Origin: Gemmatimonadota bacterium | GTDB taxonomy: Bacteria > Gemmatimonadota > Gemmatimonadetes > Gemmatimonadales > GWC2-71-9 | Length of the DNA: 64,000 nucleotides | Assembly (NCBI GenBank): GCA_016704275.1 | Contig: JADJAK010000002.1 | Coordinates: forward strand, 496,001 to 560,000 | Direction of reading: 5' to 3' | Shown: in pieces, positions 35,256-44,766 of the stretch | How positions within the stretch are numbered: the first letter of the stretch is position 1 | How the letters are laid out: each line of letters opens with the position of its first letter | Position numbers and translations under genes: made by a program | The notes under the pieces: model-generated | Told to the model about the DNA's origin: nothing | The model's input: only the letters and a program-made list of their open reading frames with translations | The model's database searches: none

Positions 35256-36175
35256 GTGGGGGTCGTTGGTGGGCCCTCCCGCCACGGCACTCGAGTGAAC
35301 GCGCGCCGCAAGGCCGCAATGAAGGCGGTCACCCTCGCCGATCGCCCCGCCCGACTCGCGACCAGCGCCATCACGTCGGCACTGGGTGGTGGCGTCTCCG
35401 GGAGGACGCGCATCAGGCGACCCGCCGCGAGGTCCTCCGCGACCGACCACTCCGAGCGGACCACGACGCCGAGCCCGGCGACCGCCCAGTCGCGCGCGAC
35501 CTCACCATCGTTGGTGGCCAGCGCCGGCTCGATGCGGACCGTCTGCGTCCGCTCCGCCGACGCGAAGCGCCAGAGCGTGGTGTCTTCGTCGTTCTCGCGA
35601 ATGGCGATGCAGGGCCATCCCGTCAGCTCCCCTGGCGACGCCGGGAGCCCACGCGTGGCGAGCAGCGACGGCGCAGCACAGCAGATCCGATCGTTCGGCG
35701 CGATCCGATGGGCCACCAGCGATGAATCGCGCAGCTCGCCGATATGCACGGCGATGTCCCAGTTCCCATCGGAAATCGTCCCCTGCCGGTCGGAGAGGTG
35801 CAGCTCGACCTGCACCGCGGGGTGGGTCGCGGCGAACGCCGATACCAGCGGGGCGATGTACACCCGTCCGAAGCCGAGCGGCGCCACGAGGCGGAGCCGC
35901 CCGGTGACCGCGCCACGCCGCGCCTGGATCTGGTCGGTCAAGCTCCCCAGCGCCGCGACGATTGACCCACCCCCGTCCGCGAGGAGGAGGCCTTCCTCCG
36001 TCAGCGCCAAGGTGCGGCCGGTCCGGTGCACCAGCCGCACGCCGACCCGCCGCTCAAGTTCCTGGAGCCGCTGGGTCACGGCGGGCGGCGAGACGCCGAG
36101 GGAGCGAGCCGCCGCGGCAAGCGAGGGGGAAGTCGCGACGGCGGCGAAGAAATCGAGGTCGGCGGAGGTGAGCAT
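35252..36175 (-). CDS. LysR-family transcriptional regulator
   Basis: 307 residues. N-terminal helix-turn-helix LDFFAAVATSPSLAAAARSLGV and SPPAVTQRLQELERRVGVRL is followed by the two-lobed effector domain (LRLVAPLGFGRVYIAPLV; WDIAVHIGELRDSSLVAHRI; DWAVAGLGVVVRSEW). It is transcribed away from the ABC exporter gene at 36273, and the space between holds three copies of TGCACAATG, the likely binding sites, so it should control that exporter and itself. The effector is not predictable. Confidence 0.93.
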   Translation of the reverse strand: MLTSADLDFFAAVATSPSLAAAARSLGVSPPAVTQRLQELERRVGVRLVHRTGRTLALTEEGLLLADGGGSIVAALGSLTDQIQARRGAVTGRLRLVAPLGFGRVYIAPLVSAFAATHPAVQVELHLSDRQGTISDGNWDIAVHIGELRDSSLVAHRIAPNDRICCAAPSLLATRGLPASPGELTGWPCIAIRENDEDTTLWRFASAERTQTVRIEPALATNDGEVARDWAVAGLGVVVRSEWSVAEDLAAGRLMRVLPETPPPSADVMALVASRAGRSARVTAFIAALRRAFTRVPWREGPPTTPT

Positions 36176-36189
36176 TAATACCAACTTAA

Positions 36190-36245
36190 TGCACAATGGC
36201 GATTCATTCGATTGCGGCGTCAGTTGCACAATGTGACATTGTGCA
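36190..36245. promoter_or_regulatory. LysR-type operator sites in the divergent promoter region
   Basis: A perfect palindrome TGCACAATG-TGA-CATTGTGCA at 36225-36245 and a further single half-site TGCACAATG at 36190-36198, all in the 97 bases between the LysR gene and the exporter gene. This fits the recognition-site plus activation-site arrangement of LysR regulators. Confidence 0.7.
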
Positions 36246-36272
36246 GAGTGAAACACCAACGGAGAAGCCGCC

Positions 36273-37154
36273 ATGCTCGAAATCCATGACCTGACCCGGA
36301 CCTACGCCAACGGCGTTGCCGCCCTGCAGGGCGTCACCGTCTCGATCCCCCGTGGACTCTTCGGCCTCCTCGGTCCAAACGGCGCCGGGAAGTCGACCCT
36401 GATGCGCACCCTCGCGACCCTGCAACTCCCCGATCGCGGCAGTGTCCGCTTCGACGGCCGCGACATCTTCGCGGATCAGGTCAGTCACCGCCGACGCCTC
36501 GGGTACCTGCCGCAGGATTTCGGGGTGCACCCCGGCGTTTCCGCGCTGGCACTGCTCGATCACCTCGCCGTGCTCAAGGGGATCGGGCCCGCCGCCGCAC
36601 GCAAAGAGGAAGTCGCGGCGCAACTGGTGCGCACCAACCTCTGGGAGCATCGGCGCCGCGCCGTGAGCGGCTTCTCGGGTGGCATGCGCCAACGCTTCGG
36701 CATTGCGCAGGCGCTGCTTGGCTCGCCGGCACTGGTCGTCGTGGATGAACCAACGGCCGGTCTCGACCCCGAGGAGCGCGACCGCTTCCACGCCCTCCTC
36801 GGCGAGATCGGCGAGGAAGTGGTGGTGCTCCTCTCGACGCACATCGTCGAAGATGTGCGCCAGCTCTGTCCGCGCCTCGCGGTGCTGCATGCTGGGCGCA
36901 TCGTGCGCGAGGGCACGCCCGGGGCACTCGTCGCCGAGCTGGCGGGGCGCGTCTGGAGCGCACCCGCCACGCGCGACGAAGTGCGAAGCCTGGCGAGCAC
37001 CACCACCGTCCTCTCCTCGCAGTGGCAGGCGGGCCGTCGCCACGTGCGCGTGCTCGCCGACGCGCCGCCGACGCCCGCCTTCTCCGCCGCCGAACCCGAA
37101 CTCGCCGATGCCTACTTCGCGGCGCTCGATCGGGGAGTTGCCCCGTGGAGCTGA
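36273..37154 (+). CDS. ABC transporter ATP-binding protein
   Basis: 293 residues. Walker A GLLGPNGAGKSTLMRT near residue 35, Q-loop YLPQDFGVHPG, signature VSGFSGGMRQRFGIAQALL, Walker B LVVVDEPTAGLDPEERDRF, switch His in LLSTHIVEDV. The C-terminal lobe ends with YFAALDRGVAPWS and overlaps the permease GTG by ten bases. It drives the fused permease/peptidase protein encoded next and is probably controlled by the divergent LysR regulator. Confidence 0.94.
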   Translation: MLEIHDLTRTYANGVAALQGVTVSIPRGLFGLLGPNGAGKSTLMRTLATLQLPDRGSVRFDGRDIFADQVSHRRRLGYLPQDFGVHPGVSALALLDHLAVLKGIGPAAARKEEVAAQLVRTNLWEHRRRAVSGFSGGMRQRFGIAQALLGSPALVVVDEPTAGLDPEERDRFHALLGEIGEEVVVLLSTHIVEDVRQLCPRLAVLHAGRIVREGTPGALVAELAGRVWSAPATRDEVRSLASTTTVLSSQWQAGRRHVRVLADAPPTPAFSAAEPELADAYFAALDRGVAPWS

Positions 37155-39244
37155 TCGCCCCGACCCTCAGCTTCGAACTCCGTCGGCTGGTACGGCACCC
37201 GGCCTTCGCCGCATCCCTGCTCCTGCTTGGCGGCAGCGCGCTAACGCTGATCGTGACCGGCTTCGGCCCGCGCACGGTGCTCCTCACCGCGCCCTACCTC
37301 CAGGCGCAGTCGCTCGGAATGCTGACGCTCGTGGCGATCTTCGTGCTCACCTTCTTCGTGACGCATGCCGCCCTCGGGGATTCCGAGAGCAAGATGCAGG
37401 AGCTGCTCTTCGCCACGCCGCTGACACGCGGCGCCTGGTTCGCCGGCCGGTGCACCGCGGTGATCCTCGCGGGATTCGCCGCCATGATCGTTGCCGCGAT
37501 CGTGCTGGTGGTCGCACCATCGTTCGTGGCAGTCGATCCGGCACGTGTCGGCCCGATGGCATTCGGTGGCGCACTCTGGGCGCTGCTCATCATCGTGTTG
37601 CCGAACCTGATCCTCATCGGCGCGATCCTCTTTACGGCCGCCGCACTCTCGGGCAGCTCCACCGTCACCGCCGTCGCGGGGATCGGGATCTGGGCGCTCT
37701 TCTGGGTCACCGCGCTGCTCGTCGATTCGCCACTCCTCGCCGGCACCGCACCGCCCTCCGCCGAGGCGTTGGCGCGCGCGGCAGTGCTCGACCCGTTCGG
37801 GCTCTCTGCATTCTTCGAGCAGACCCGCTACTGGACCCCGGAGGAGCGCAACACCCGCCTGATGAGCCTGAGTGGTCGACTCCTGGTGAACCGCGTGCTC
37901 TGGCTCACCATTGCAGCCGGGATGTTGATCGTGGCGGCACGGCAGATGGCGCCGCGCACTCGGGCCGCTCGACGTGTGATCCGGCCCGCACGGCACGAGA
38001 CCGCACCGACGTTGCCGAGCGACGCCACGCACGCGATCAGCGCCCTCGGGGCCTGGGCGACCTGGCGTCGGCTGACCAGGCATGAACTGCGCACGGCGCT
38101 ACGCAGTTGGGCCTTCGTCGTCCTGGTGCTCTTCTGGATGATGGCCGCCGGCATCGAGATCGTCTCCGAGGTCACCTCCGGCGAATACGGCGCGCGACTC
38201 CTCCCGACCACCGCCGTCGTCGTCGATCGCTTGCTCCAACCGCTCGGCATGCTCGGCATGATCGTCCTGCTCTACTTCGCCGGCGACATCGTCTGGCGCG
38301 ATCGGGTGAGCGGAATGCACGCCCTCACCGATGCGACACCCGCCCCGGCGCTCGCGCGCCTCGGCAGTCAGCTCACCGCCCTCCTGGCGCTTCCGGTGGT
38401 ACTGCTGGTCACCGGCCTCGGTGTCGGCCTCGGGATTCAAGTCGCGCTCGGCCACGTCGAATGGCGCCCGCTGGTCCTGCTCGGCACCGCGTGGCATGCC
38501 GGCCTGCCACTCCTGCTCTTCGGGGTCGGCGTCTTCACGCTGCAGGTGATCATTCCCAATCGCTGGGTCGCGATGATGGCCGGGATCGTCCTGGCCCTGG
38601 CTGGTTCGGGCGAGTTGCCCGGAGTGCGCCACCCGCTGCTCCGCTTCGCCGCCTTCCCGCTCGCGGGCTACTCGGACTTCGATGGCTTCGGCGTATCGCC
38701 GCAATCCTTCCTGGCTTTTGCGGCGTGGTGGATGAGCATCGCGATGCTGCTCCTTGTCGCAGCGTGGGCCCTGCGTCATCATGGCCACGATCTGAGCTTC
38801 CGTCGCCGACTCCGCGGCGCCACGGCCGCACTCGGTCGACCGGGATTCGCGTTCGGTACGGTCGCGCTGCTGTGCGCCACGGTCAGCGGGGTGCAGCTCG
38901 CGAACGCACTGGCACGCACCACGCGCTTCGCGGATCGCGCGGCCGTGCTCGCCTCGCGCGCCGGCTATGAACGGCGCTATCGGCATTTCCATGGGCGCGC
39001 GCAACCCGCCGCCACCGCACTGATGCTCCGCGTGGTCCTCACCCCGGGCGAAGCCCGTGCCGAGACCCGAGGCACGCTCACCCTGGTGAATCAGAGCATG
39101 GCGCCCATCGACACCATCCTCCTCAACCTCCCGCGCGATATTCGCGACGCGTCCTTTCACCCTCTCGGGCAATCACACCGTCAGCGTGGACTCGGTGCAT
39201 CAGGTGGCGTTGGTCGTGCTGCAAACCGCGATGCGCCCGGGTGA
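37145..39244 (+). CDS. ABC permease / M1 peptidase protein, N-terminal fragment (frameshifted)
   Basis: 699 codons from GTG 37145, holding two sets of about six membrane helices (for example LGMLTLVAIFVLTFFVTHAAL and WAFVVLVLFWMMAAGIEI) with ABC-2 permease loops such as ESKMQELLFATPLTRGAW. After IRDASF the frame goes off into non-homologous residues and stops at 39244. Removing one T from the TTT at 39155-39157 restores a continuous reading frame of about 1177 residues into the M1 peptidase part, as in known permease/M1 aminopeptidase fusions. Either a real single-base insertion or a sequence error. Confidence 0.88.
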   Translation: MELIAPTLSFELRRLVRHPAFAASLLLLGGSALTLIVTGFGPRTVLLTAPYLQAQSLGMLTLVAIFVLTFFVTHAALGDSESKMQELLFATPLTRGAWFAGRCTAVILAGFAAMIVAAIVLVVAPSFVAVDPARVGPMAFGGALWALLIIVLPNLILIGAILFTAAALSGSSTVTAVAGIGIWALFWVTALLVDSPLLAGTAPPSAEALARAAVLDPFGLSAFFEQTRYWTPEERNTRLMSLSGRLLVNRVLWLTIAAGMLIVAARQMAPRTRAARRVIRPARHETAPTLPSDATHAISALGAWATWRRLTRHELRTALRSWAFVVLVLFWMMAAGIEIVSEVTSGEYGARLLPTTAVVVDRLLQPLGMLGMIVLLYFAGDIVWRDRVSGMHALTDATPAPALARLGSQLTALLALPVVLLVTGLGVGLGIQVALGHVEWRPLVLLGTAWHAGLPLLLFGVGVFTLQVIIPNRWVAMMAGIVLALAGSGELPGVRHPLLRFAAFPLAGYSDFDGFGVSPQSFLAFAAWWMSIAMLLLVAAWALRHHGHDLSFRRRLRGATAALGRPGFAFGTVALLCATVSGVQLANALARTTRFADRAAVLASRAGYERRYRHFHGRAQPAATALMLRVVLTPGEARAETRGTLTLVNQSMAPIDTILLNLPRDIRDASFHPLGQSHRQRGLGASGGVGRAANRDAPG

Positions 39245-40679
39245 CTCATTGCAGCTCGACTTCGCACATACACTCGATCGTGGCGGCGTCTACGCGTCCG
39301 TGCCGCCGCGCGATGTCACGCGGAATGGCACTGTGCTGCTGCATCCGCAGCTCGTCCCGGCCGTGGGGTACCGCCCCCAGCAGGAGATCGTGGATCCGAG
39401 GGAGCGAGCACAGGTGGGGCTCACCATCACACCGACCCCGTGGCCCAGGGCCGATCAGGCACATGCTCTCGCGAGCGATCCGAGCTGGCTCATGATGGAT
39501 GTGACCATCGGCACGGACCCGGATCAGGTCGCGCTGGCCGTCGGCGACCTTGCCGCCGCGTGGGACAGCGCAGGCCGGCGCTGGTTCCGCTACTCGACGC
39601 CGCAACCGGTCACCCCGCTGACCGCCGTCATCTCGGCCCGCTACGCGAAGCATGTCGCTCAGGCGCATGGCACCACGGTTGAGGTTTGGCACCTGCCGGA
39701 GCACGCCGTCAACGTCGATCAGGTCGCCCAGGCGGCGCTCACCTCGATTGCCACACTCTCGGCGCGACTCGGTCCGATGCCCGATGCGCTGCTCCGCATC
39801 GTGGAGTTGCCGCGCTGGTCGGGCTTCGGGGCCTTTGCGCTCCGCGGCATGGTGCTCTTTCCGGAGCATCGCGGCTTCCTGCTCGACGAGCGTGCCGGTG
39901 GCGTCGACCTGCTGCTGCGGCGTGTGGCGCACGAGGTCGCGCATCAATGGTGGGGGCACAGCGTCGAGCCACCGCAGGCCGAGGGGAGCCTGCTGCTGGT
40001 GGAATCGCTGGCGAAGGATGCCGAACAGGCCGTGGTGCAATCGGTCCACGGCGCGGCCGGTGTGGATGCCATCCTTGCCTATGACGAGGATCGTTACCTC
40101 GTCGGGCGTGCCGATGCCGGGGGCGATGAACCTGCGCTCGAGCGGCTGACCGACGAGCCCTGGCTCTACTACGGCAAGGGAAGCCTCATGATGCACGCAG
40201 TGCGTGCTGCAGTGGGTGACTCGAGCGTTGATGCCGCGTTGCGGTCGGTCATCGCGAGGCATCGTGGCTCGGGTGGGGTGGCCACGGCGCCGGTGCTGCG
40301 GAGTGCCCTGCTTGCGCATGCCCGGGCGGCCACCGATTCCGCGGCCATCGTGGAGTGGTTCGGCGGACGAGCGGTCTGGGACGTGGTGGTCGACGCGATC
40401 ACCGCTGCGCCCCCAGGGTATCTGGTGACGGTACGCGCGACACGGCAGGGCGATGCGACCCTCCCGATGGAGGCCGCGGGCGCTTCGGCGCTGATAACCA
40501 TGGCGGGGTTCGATGCGGCGGGAAGCGTCCAGTGGCGGGGCACGGTCGCGGTGCGTGATGGTGTGGGCAGGGTTACACTCCCCGCGTTGCCGGGCGTGGT
40601 ACAGCTGGTACTCGACCCAGAACGACGCCTGCTCGATCGTGACCGTGCCAACAATCGCAAGGAGTTGCCTCCCCCGTGA
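39186..40679 (+). CDS. ABC permease / M1 peptidase protein, C-terminal peptidase fragment (frameshifted)
   Basis: The in-frame remainder of the gene that starts at 37145; GTG 39186 is only the first start-like codon after the frameshift. It carries the zinc-peptidase motif RRVAHEVAHQWWGHSV with the second Glu in LLLVESLAKDAE, spaced as in ABC-linked M1 peptidases, and the gluzincin-type C-terminal helical region (YYGKGSLMMHAVRAAVG with the conserved Tyr). It is coupled to the following gene by GTGA. In the intact protein the peptidase would face the periplasm beside the transporter. Confidence 0.85.
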   Translation: MDSVHQVALVVLQTAMRPGDSLQLDFAHTLDRGGVYASVPPRDVTRNGTVLLHPQLVPAVGYRPQQEIVDPRERAQVGLTITPTPWPRADQAHALASDPSWLMMDVTIGTDPDQVALAVGDLAAAWDSAGRRWFRYSTPQPVTPLTAVISARYAKHVAQAHGTTVEVWHLPEHAVNVDQVAQAALTSIATLSARLGPMPDALLRIVELPRWSGFGAFALRGMVLFPEHRGFLLDERAGGVDLLLRRVAHEVAHQWWGHSVEPPQAEGSLLLVESLAKDAEQAVVQSVHGAAGVDAILAYDEDRYLVGRADAGGDEPALERLTDEPWLYYGKGSLMMHAVRAAVGDSSVDAALRSVIARHRGSGGVATAPVLRSALLAHARAATDSAAIVEWFGGRAVWDVVVDAITAAPPGYLVTVRATRQGDATLPMEAAGASALITMAGFDAAGSVQWRGTVAVRDGVGRVTLPALPGVVQLVLDPERRLLDRDRANNRKELPPP

Positions 40680-41767
40680 CCGACTTCTCCGCCGTGGCCA
40701 CGCCCGCCCTGGTGATCGACCTCGCGCAGGTGGATCGCAACTGTGCCCGCGTGGCGGCGTATGCGGCGGACCACGGCCTGACGTGGCGGCCGCATGTGAA
40801 GACCCACAAGTCGGCTCAGGTGGCCGCGCGCCAGCTTGCAGCGGGTGCGGTCGGCCTCTCGTGCGCCACCCCGCGTGAGGCCGAGGTGATGGCCACAGTC
40901 TGCAGTGACCTCTTGCTGGCCTATCCGCCCGTGGGCACCGAGCGGCTCCGGCGCACCGTCGCAGTGGCAGCGCAGGTCCGGCTCACCGTCATGCTCGATT
41001 CTCTCGAGTCAGCCACGGCGTTGTCCGAGGCACTTGCGGCGCCGGGTGCCTCCGCGCGCGTGCTGATCGAGGTAGACGCCGGGATGCGGCGCACCGGGGT
41101 GGTGGGCGTTGAGCCGGCGGTGGAGTTGGCGCGCGCCGTCGCTGCGTTTCCTGGCCTCACCTTTGCCGGCTTTGGATTCTATCCGGGCCAGCTCCGGAGT
41201 GCGGGACCGGAGGTGGATGCCGAGTTGGTGCGGCTCTCAGTGATGGTGGCTGCATTGCGGGCCGGTGCCGAAGCGTCGGGATTGGTGGTGCACACCATCT
41301 CGGCGGGTTCGACGCCGCTGCTCTGGCGGTCGCACGAGATCGCGGGCTTGACCGAGCTGCGTGCGGGAACGGCGGTCTACTTCGACCGCACTTCGGTGGT
41401 GGGTGGCATCTGTGGGCCGGCAGACTGCGCGGCAACCATTCTCGCGACGGTCGTGAGCACGGCGGTCCCTGGGCAGGCGGTGGTCGACGCGGGGGTCAAG
41501 GCACTGGGCCGCGAGCCGATGCGTGGGGGTGATGCGGACGGATATGCATGTGTCACTGACCATCCCGAGGTCCCCGTGGTGCGACTCTCGGAGGAGCACG
41601 GCGTGCTCGACCTGTCGCACACTGAATGGCGGCCCCGGGTCGGCGAGCAGGTGCGGCTGCTGCCGAATCATGCCTGCGTGGCGGTGCACAACTTCGGCGA
41701 GATGACGCTCGTGCATCCCGATGGCCGAGTCGAGACCTGCGCTGTGGAGGCACGGGGGCGGGGGTGA
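40676..41767 (+). CDS. PLP-dependent D-threonine aldolase-like / DSD1-family enzyme
   Basis: 363 residues. The N-terminal alanine-racemase-type barrel begins TPALVIDLAQVDRNC and has the PLP-binding Lys in WRPHVKTHKSAQVA near residue 43, LIEVDAGMRRTGV, and a phosphate site near TISAGSTPLLW. The C-terminal domain ends with LLPNHACVAVHNFGEM, whose His and Cys bind a divalent metal in D-threonine aldolases and D-serine dehydratases (family knowledge). GTG 40676 overlaps the peptidase stop. The stop codon itself is inside a GGGGTGA heptamer array, so the C-terminus may vary between strains. Confidence 0.9.
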   Translation: MTDFSAVATPALVIDLAQVDRNCARVAAYAADHGLTWRPHVKTHKSAQVAARQLAAGAVGLSCATPREAEVMATVCSDLLLAYPPVGTERLRRTVAVAAQVRLTVMLDSLESATALSEALAAPGASARVLIEVDAGMRRTGVVGVEPAVELARAVAAFPGLTFAGFGFYPGQLRSAGPEVDAELVRLSVMVAALRAGAEASGLVVHTISAGSTPLLWRSHEIAGLTELRAGTAVYFDRTSVVGGICGPADCAATILATVVSTAVPGQAVVDAGVKALGREPMRGGDADGYACVTDHPEVPVVRLSEEHGVLDLSHTEWRPRVGEQVRLLPNHACVAVHNFGEMTLVHPDGRVETCAVEARGRG

Positions 41768-41792
41768 GGGGTGAGGGGTGAGGGGTGAGGGG
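41755..41792. repeat. Heptamer array GGGGTGA x4
   Basis: Four exact copies of GGGGTGA at 41761-41788 plus partial flanking units. The TGA of the first copy is the stop of the preceding enzyme gene. A weaker 7- or 14-base periodicity (CCGGTCA) continues near 41823-41843. Confidence 0.92.
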
Positions 41793-41877
41793 CCGCCTCC
41801 CCGCGGACCGACCGTCCAACTCCCGGTCACCAATTTCCGGTCATCGGAATTCCGAGGCCGCGCACTACCTTTCTACC

Positions 41878-42498
41878 ATGACCACCCCCGTGCACGCTCC
41901 CACCACCCCTGACGAGCTCGCCGAGCACCGCTTCTTCGAGCTGTCGATCGACATGCTCTGCTTTGCCCGCTTCGATGGCTACTTCCAGCACCTCAATCCA
42001 GCCTGGGAACGCACCCTCGGCCACACGATCGCGGAGCTGCAATCGCAGCCGATGATCGAGTTCGTCCACCCCGACGACCGCGAGCGCACACTGGCGCAGA
42101 ATCGGGAGGTGCGCGCCGGCGGCCACGCGGTGCATTTCGAGAATCGCTATCGCTGCAAGGATGGCTCGTACAAGTGGCTGGTCTGGAATGCGATCGCGGA
42201 TGTCGACAAGCAGACGATCTACTCCGTGGCGCGCGACATCACCCGGCGGAAGGCGGCCGAGGAAGAGCGCGATCGATTGGTTGTCGAGCTCCAGGCCGCA
42301 CTCGCCGAGGTGCGCACGCTGCAGGCGATCCTGCCGGTCTGTTCGTACTGCAAGAAGGTGCGCGACGACGAGAACTACTGGCACAGTGTCGAGGGCTACA
42401 TCCAGACCCACACCGACACGCAGTTCAGTCACGGCATCTGCCCGTCGTGCTATGAGATCGAGGTGGAGCCAGCGCTCGTTCCCGAGGATCGCGGCTAG
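41878..42498 (+). CDS. PAS-domain protein with CSYCKK zinc-like C-terminal motif
   Basis: 206 residues. A PAS domain fills residues 20-130 (FFELSIDMLCFARFDGYFQHLN, YKWLVWNAIADVD, IYSVARDITRRKAAEEE), then a short coiled coil and a conserved end: LPVCSYCKKVRDDENYWHSVE followed by FSHGICPSCYEIEVEP. The four cysteines in two pairs suggest metal binding; the same tail is common on bacterial sensor and regulator proteins. No kinase or DNA-binding output is attached, so it may be a sensory adaptor. It ends three bases from the converging gene. Confidence 0.88.
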   Translation: MTTPVHAPTTPDELAEHRFFELSIDMLCFARFDGYFQHLNPAWERTLGHTIAELQSQPMIEFVHPDDRERTLAQNREVRAGGHAVHFENRYRCKDGSYKWLVWNAIADVDKQTIYSVARDITRRKAAEEERDRLVVELQAALAEVRTLQAILPVCSYCKKVRDDENYWHSVEGYIQTHTDTQFSHGICPSCYEIEVEPALVPEDRG

Positions 42499-42501
42499 CC
42501 C

Positions 42502-44616
42502 TCACCGCACCGCGACACTCCGGCTCCGCTCGACGCTCGCCCCACCAACCGCATCGCGCACACGCAACACCAGGCGATAGTCGCCCGTCTTCAGCTGCTT
42601 GAACGAGACCAGTTGTTCCCCGCGGTGACTCACCCCCGTGGCGACGAGCGAGAAGGCGACGCGCGTCTCCGGCGACTTCGCCTTCGCTCCCCCCTCCCAG
42701 ATCTCGACCTCGATCGCGTAGCTCCGCCCGACGACCAGACCATCGAGCTCGTAGTAGAGCGGCGCCTCGTCGTCGCGCGTCCAGGCATTGGTCGGATTCA
42801 ACGACACGGCGTCGCCCGCGTGCTGCCAGGTGACCCCGCTCCCTGCGCGCCCGAGAATCGGATCGGAGAGCCGGAGGACCCGGCCGTCCCGGGGAATGAC
42901 GGACACCGGCGCGATGCGCCCGCCCGCACCAACCTGATGCGCAGCGTCGCCAGCCACCATCGTCACCGTGTATTCGCCCGGCGGCGTGGGCACGACGGCG
43001 TACGCGGTGAGGAATCGTCCCTTCACCGTCGACGGATCCACCCGCCACCGCCGCACCGTGTCGAGCGTCGCGACGATCCGCCCCGTGGCGGCGTCACCGA
43101 TGACCGCGCGCCACTCCGCCAGCAGCTCCACCCCGCTTCCCGTGCCACTGCGCAGCGCGTCCGCCGGCAACGCCATCACGACCAGGACACCGCCCCCCGC
43201 AATGCCGTAGGCCTGGAAGATTCCCGCCATCCCCTTCCGGTAGAGCTCAGGGTTTCCTTCCGTCCGTTCGGCGACTTCGCGCGCCGCAGTGAATTCCTGG
43301 CGAATCCGCTCGGCCAGGTTGCGTCCGCCAGTCGCCGAGATCCCCGCCAGCACGCAGAGGCGCGGATCGCGCCGACAGAGGGTCATCAAGTCGCCGACGG
43401 GATAGTTGCGCGCGATCATCCCGAGCCGCATGACCGTCCCGCTCATCGCCGGCCGAGAGAATGAGACCAGGACCTGCCCATCACCGCGCGACCAGACCAG
43501 AGTTTCCTGCGCCATGCTGGTGATCCCCGGGGTGAGGATCCGCTCAGTCGGCAGCCCGTGGCGCATCACGAGTCGGCCACGATCGTCGAGCACGCGATCG
43601 ATGGGAGCGTAGCGATTGTCGTACATGATCCGAGCAGTCAGTTCGTCCTTGGGGAAGGGTGAATCACCCAAGCCGAGTTCCTGGGCGGCGTCACGAGGCA
43701 CCGGCAGACCCTCGGCGACGCTGCCATCAAGATCCCAGCGAAACTCGCGCAACGCGTAGCGCCATCGTTCGAACTGCGCGGCGAGTCGCGACCCTGGCAG
43801 GCGGCCGTCCTCGAGATCCTGACGGTCCCAAAAGTTCGCCAACCACGTCGCATGACTCCCCGGCTGCAATGGCAATGCTTGCCACTGCGCGCGTTCCGCG
43901 CTGCTGGCGAACCAGTTGAGATCGCTGTAGTACCACTCCGCATCACCCGCCGAGGCGATCGCCTGCGCGCCAGCGCGATACGCCTCGCGTGCACGCGCCG
44001 AGTCGCCCTCCGCGTACGCGAGTCTGGTGAGTAGATGATGCCGCATCGCGCTCGAGATCGAGTCGGCAGGAATCCGCTCGAGTGCGCGCGCCGCACCGTC
44101 CGTCGTGCCGACCTCCAACTCCAACCCGAACCACGCCAGGCCGAGGCGGAGAGGCAGCACCGGCAGGCGCGTCGCCGCAGCACGGAGATGCGCCAACTCC
44201 TTCTCGGGTGGTAGCCAGATGTAGGGGTATGGCGCGATCCGCATCAAGCGCTCGAGACTTGCGACGTCGCCACTGTCAGCCGCGACCAGCCAGCGCAACG
44301 CACGCACCGCCGGACCGCGCCAGTCGACCTCGTTCTCGCGCGGGGGTTGGTCGAGCGGCGTGAGCGGCTGGGCCATCGCGAGCAGCACCGTCACCATCTC
44401 GCGAACCGGCTCGGCGCGGCGCGGCTTCCCGTTCCAGTCGACCAGCATCCGCCGGGCAATCGGCATCAGCTCCTTGCGCGCGCCGGCCTCACCGGCCGTG
44501 ACCCGCGCGGCCAACACGTCGAACTCCGCCCCCTCCCGTTGCGCTGGCACCGCGCGAGGAGCGGCGACGGCGATGGCGAGCGACAGGCCGGCGAGAATGG
44601 AGGCGCGAAGGGGCAT
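42502..44616 (-). CDS. Exported GWxTD-like domain protein
   Basis: 704 residues with a signal peptide ending PRAVPAQ. The first 350 residues are helical and repeat-like, and the centre carries IMYDNRYAPIDRVLDDRGRLVMRHGLP, which matches the GWxTD pattern (a DNR..., then ...D.RGR...R.G.P) in divergent form. The C-terminal 300 residues are beta-rich with Ig-like strands (GEYTVTMVAGDAAHQVG, GDYRLVLRVRDAVGG). Such proteins are typical of Gemmatimonadota and Acidobacteriota and have no known function. ATG 44616 follows GGAG at eight bases. Confidence 0.75.
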   Translation of the reverse strand: MPLRASILAGLSLAIAVAAPRAVPAQREGAEFDVLAARVTAGEAGARKELMPIARRMLVDWNGKPRRAEPVREMVTVLLAMAQPLTPLDQPPRENEVDWRGPAVRALRWLVAADSGDVASLERLMRIAPYPYIWLPPEKELAHLRAAATRLPVLPLRLGLAWFGLELEVGTTDGAARALERIPADSISSAMRHHLLTRLAYAEGDSARAREAYRAGAQAIASAGDAEWYYSDLNWFASSAERAQWQALPLQPGSHATWLANFWDRQDLEDGRLPGSRLAAQFERWRYALREFRWDLDGSVAEGLPVPRDAAQELGLGDSPFPKDELTARIMYDNRYAPIDRVLDDRGRLVMRHGLPTERILTPGITSMAQETLVWSRGDGQVLVSFSRPAMSGTVMRLGMIARNYPVGDLMTLCRRDPRLCVLAGISATGGRNLAERIRQEFTAAREVAERTEGNPELYRKGMAGIFQAYGIAGGGVLVVMALPADALRSGTGSGVELLAEWRAVIGDAATGRIVATLDTVRRWRVDPSTVKGRFLTAYAVVPTPPGEYTVTMVAGDAAHQVGAGGRIAPVSVIPRDGRVLRLSDPILGRAGSGVTWQHAGDAVSLNPTNAWTRDDEAPLYYELDGLVVGRSYAIEVEIWEGGAKAKSPETRVAFSLVATGVSHRGEQLVSFKQLKTGDYRLVLRVRDAVGGASVERSRSVAVR

Positions 44617-44766
44617 CGGGGCTCCGGAGGAGGTCACGGAGAGTACCTCCGAATGTACGAAAACGGGAAGCGCGTGGCGCCACCCACGGTCGAATCGGTA
44701 TCGTCCGGAAACACGGCCGCCAGCCATCCGTAGGGACGCCCTTGCCCTGACACCCTCGAGACCTCG

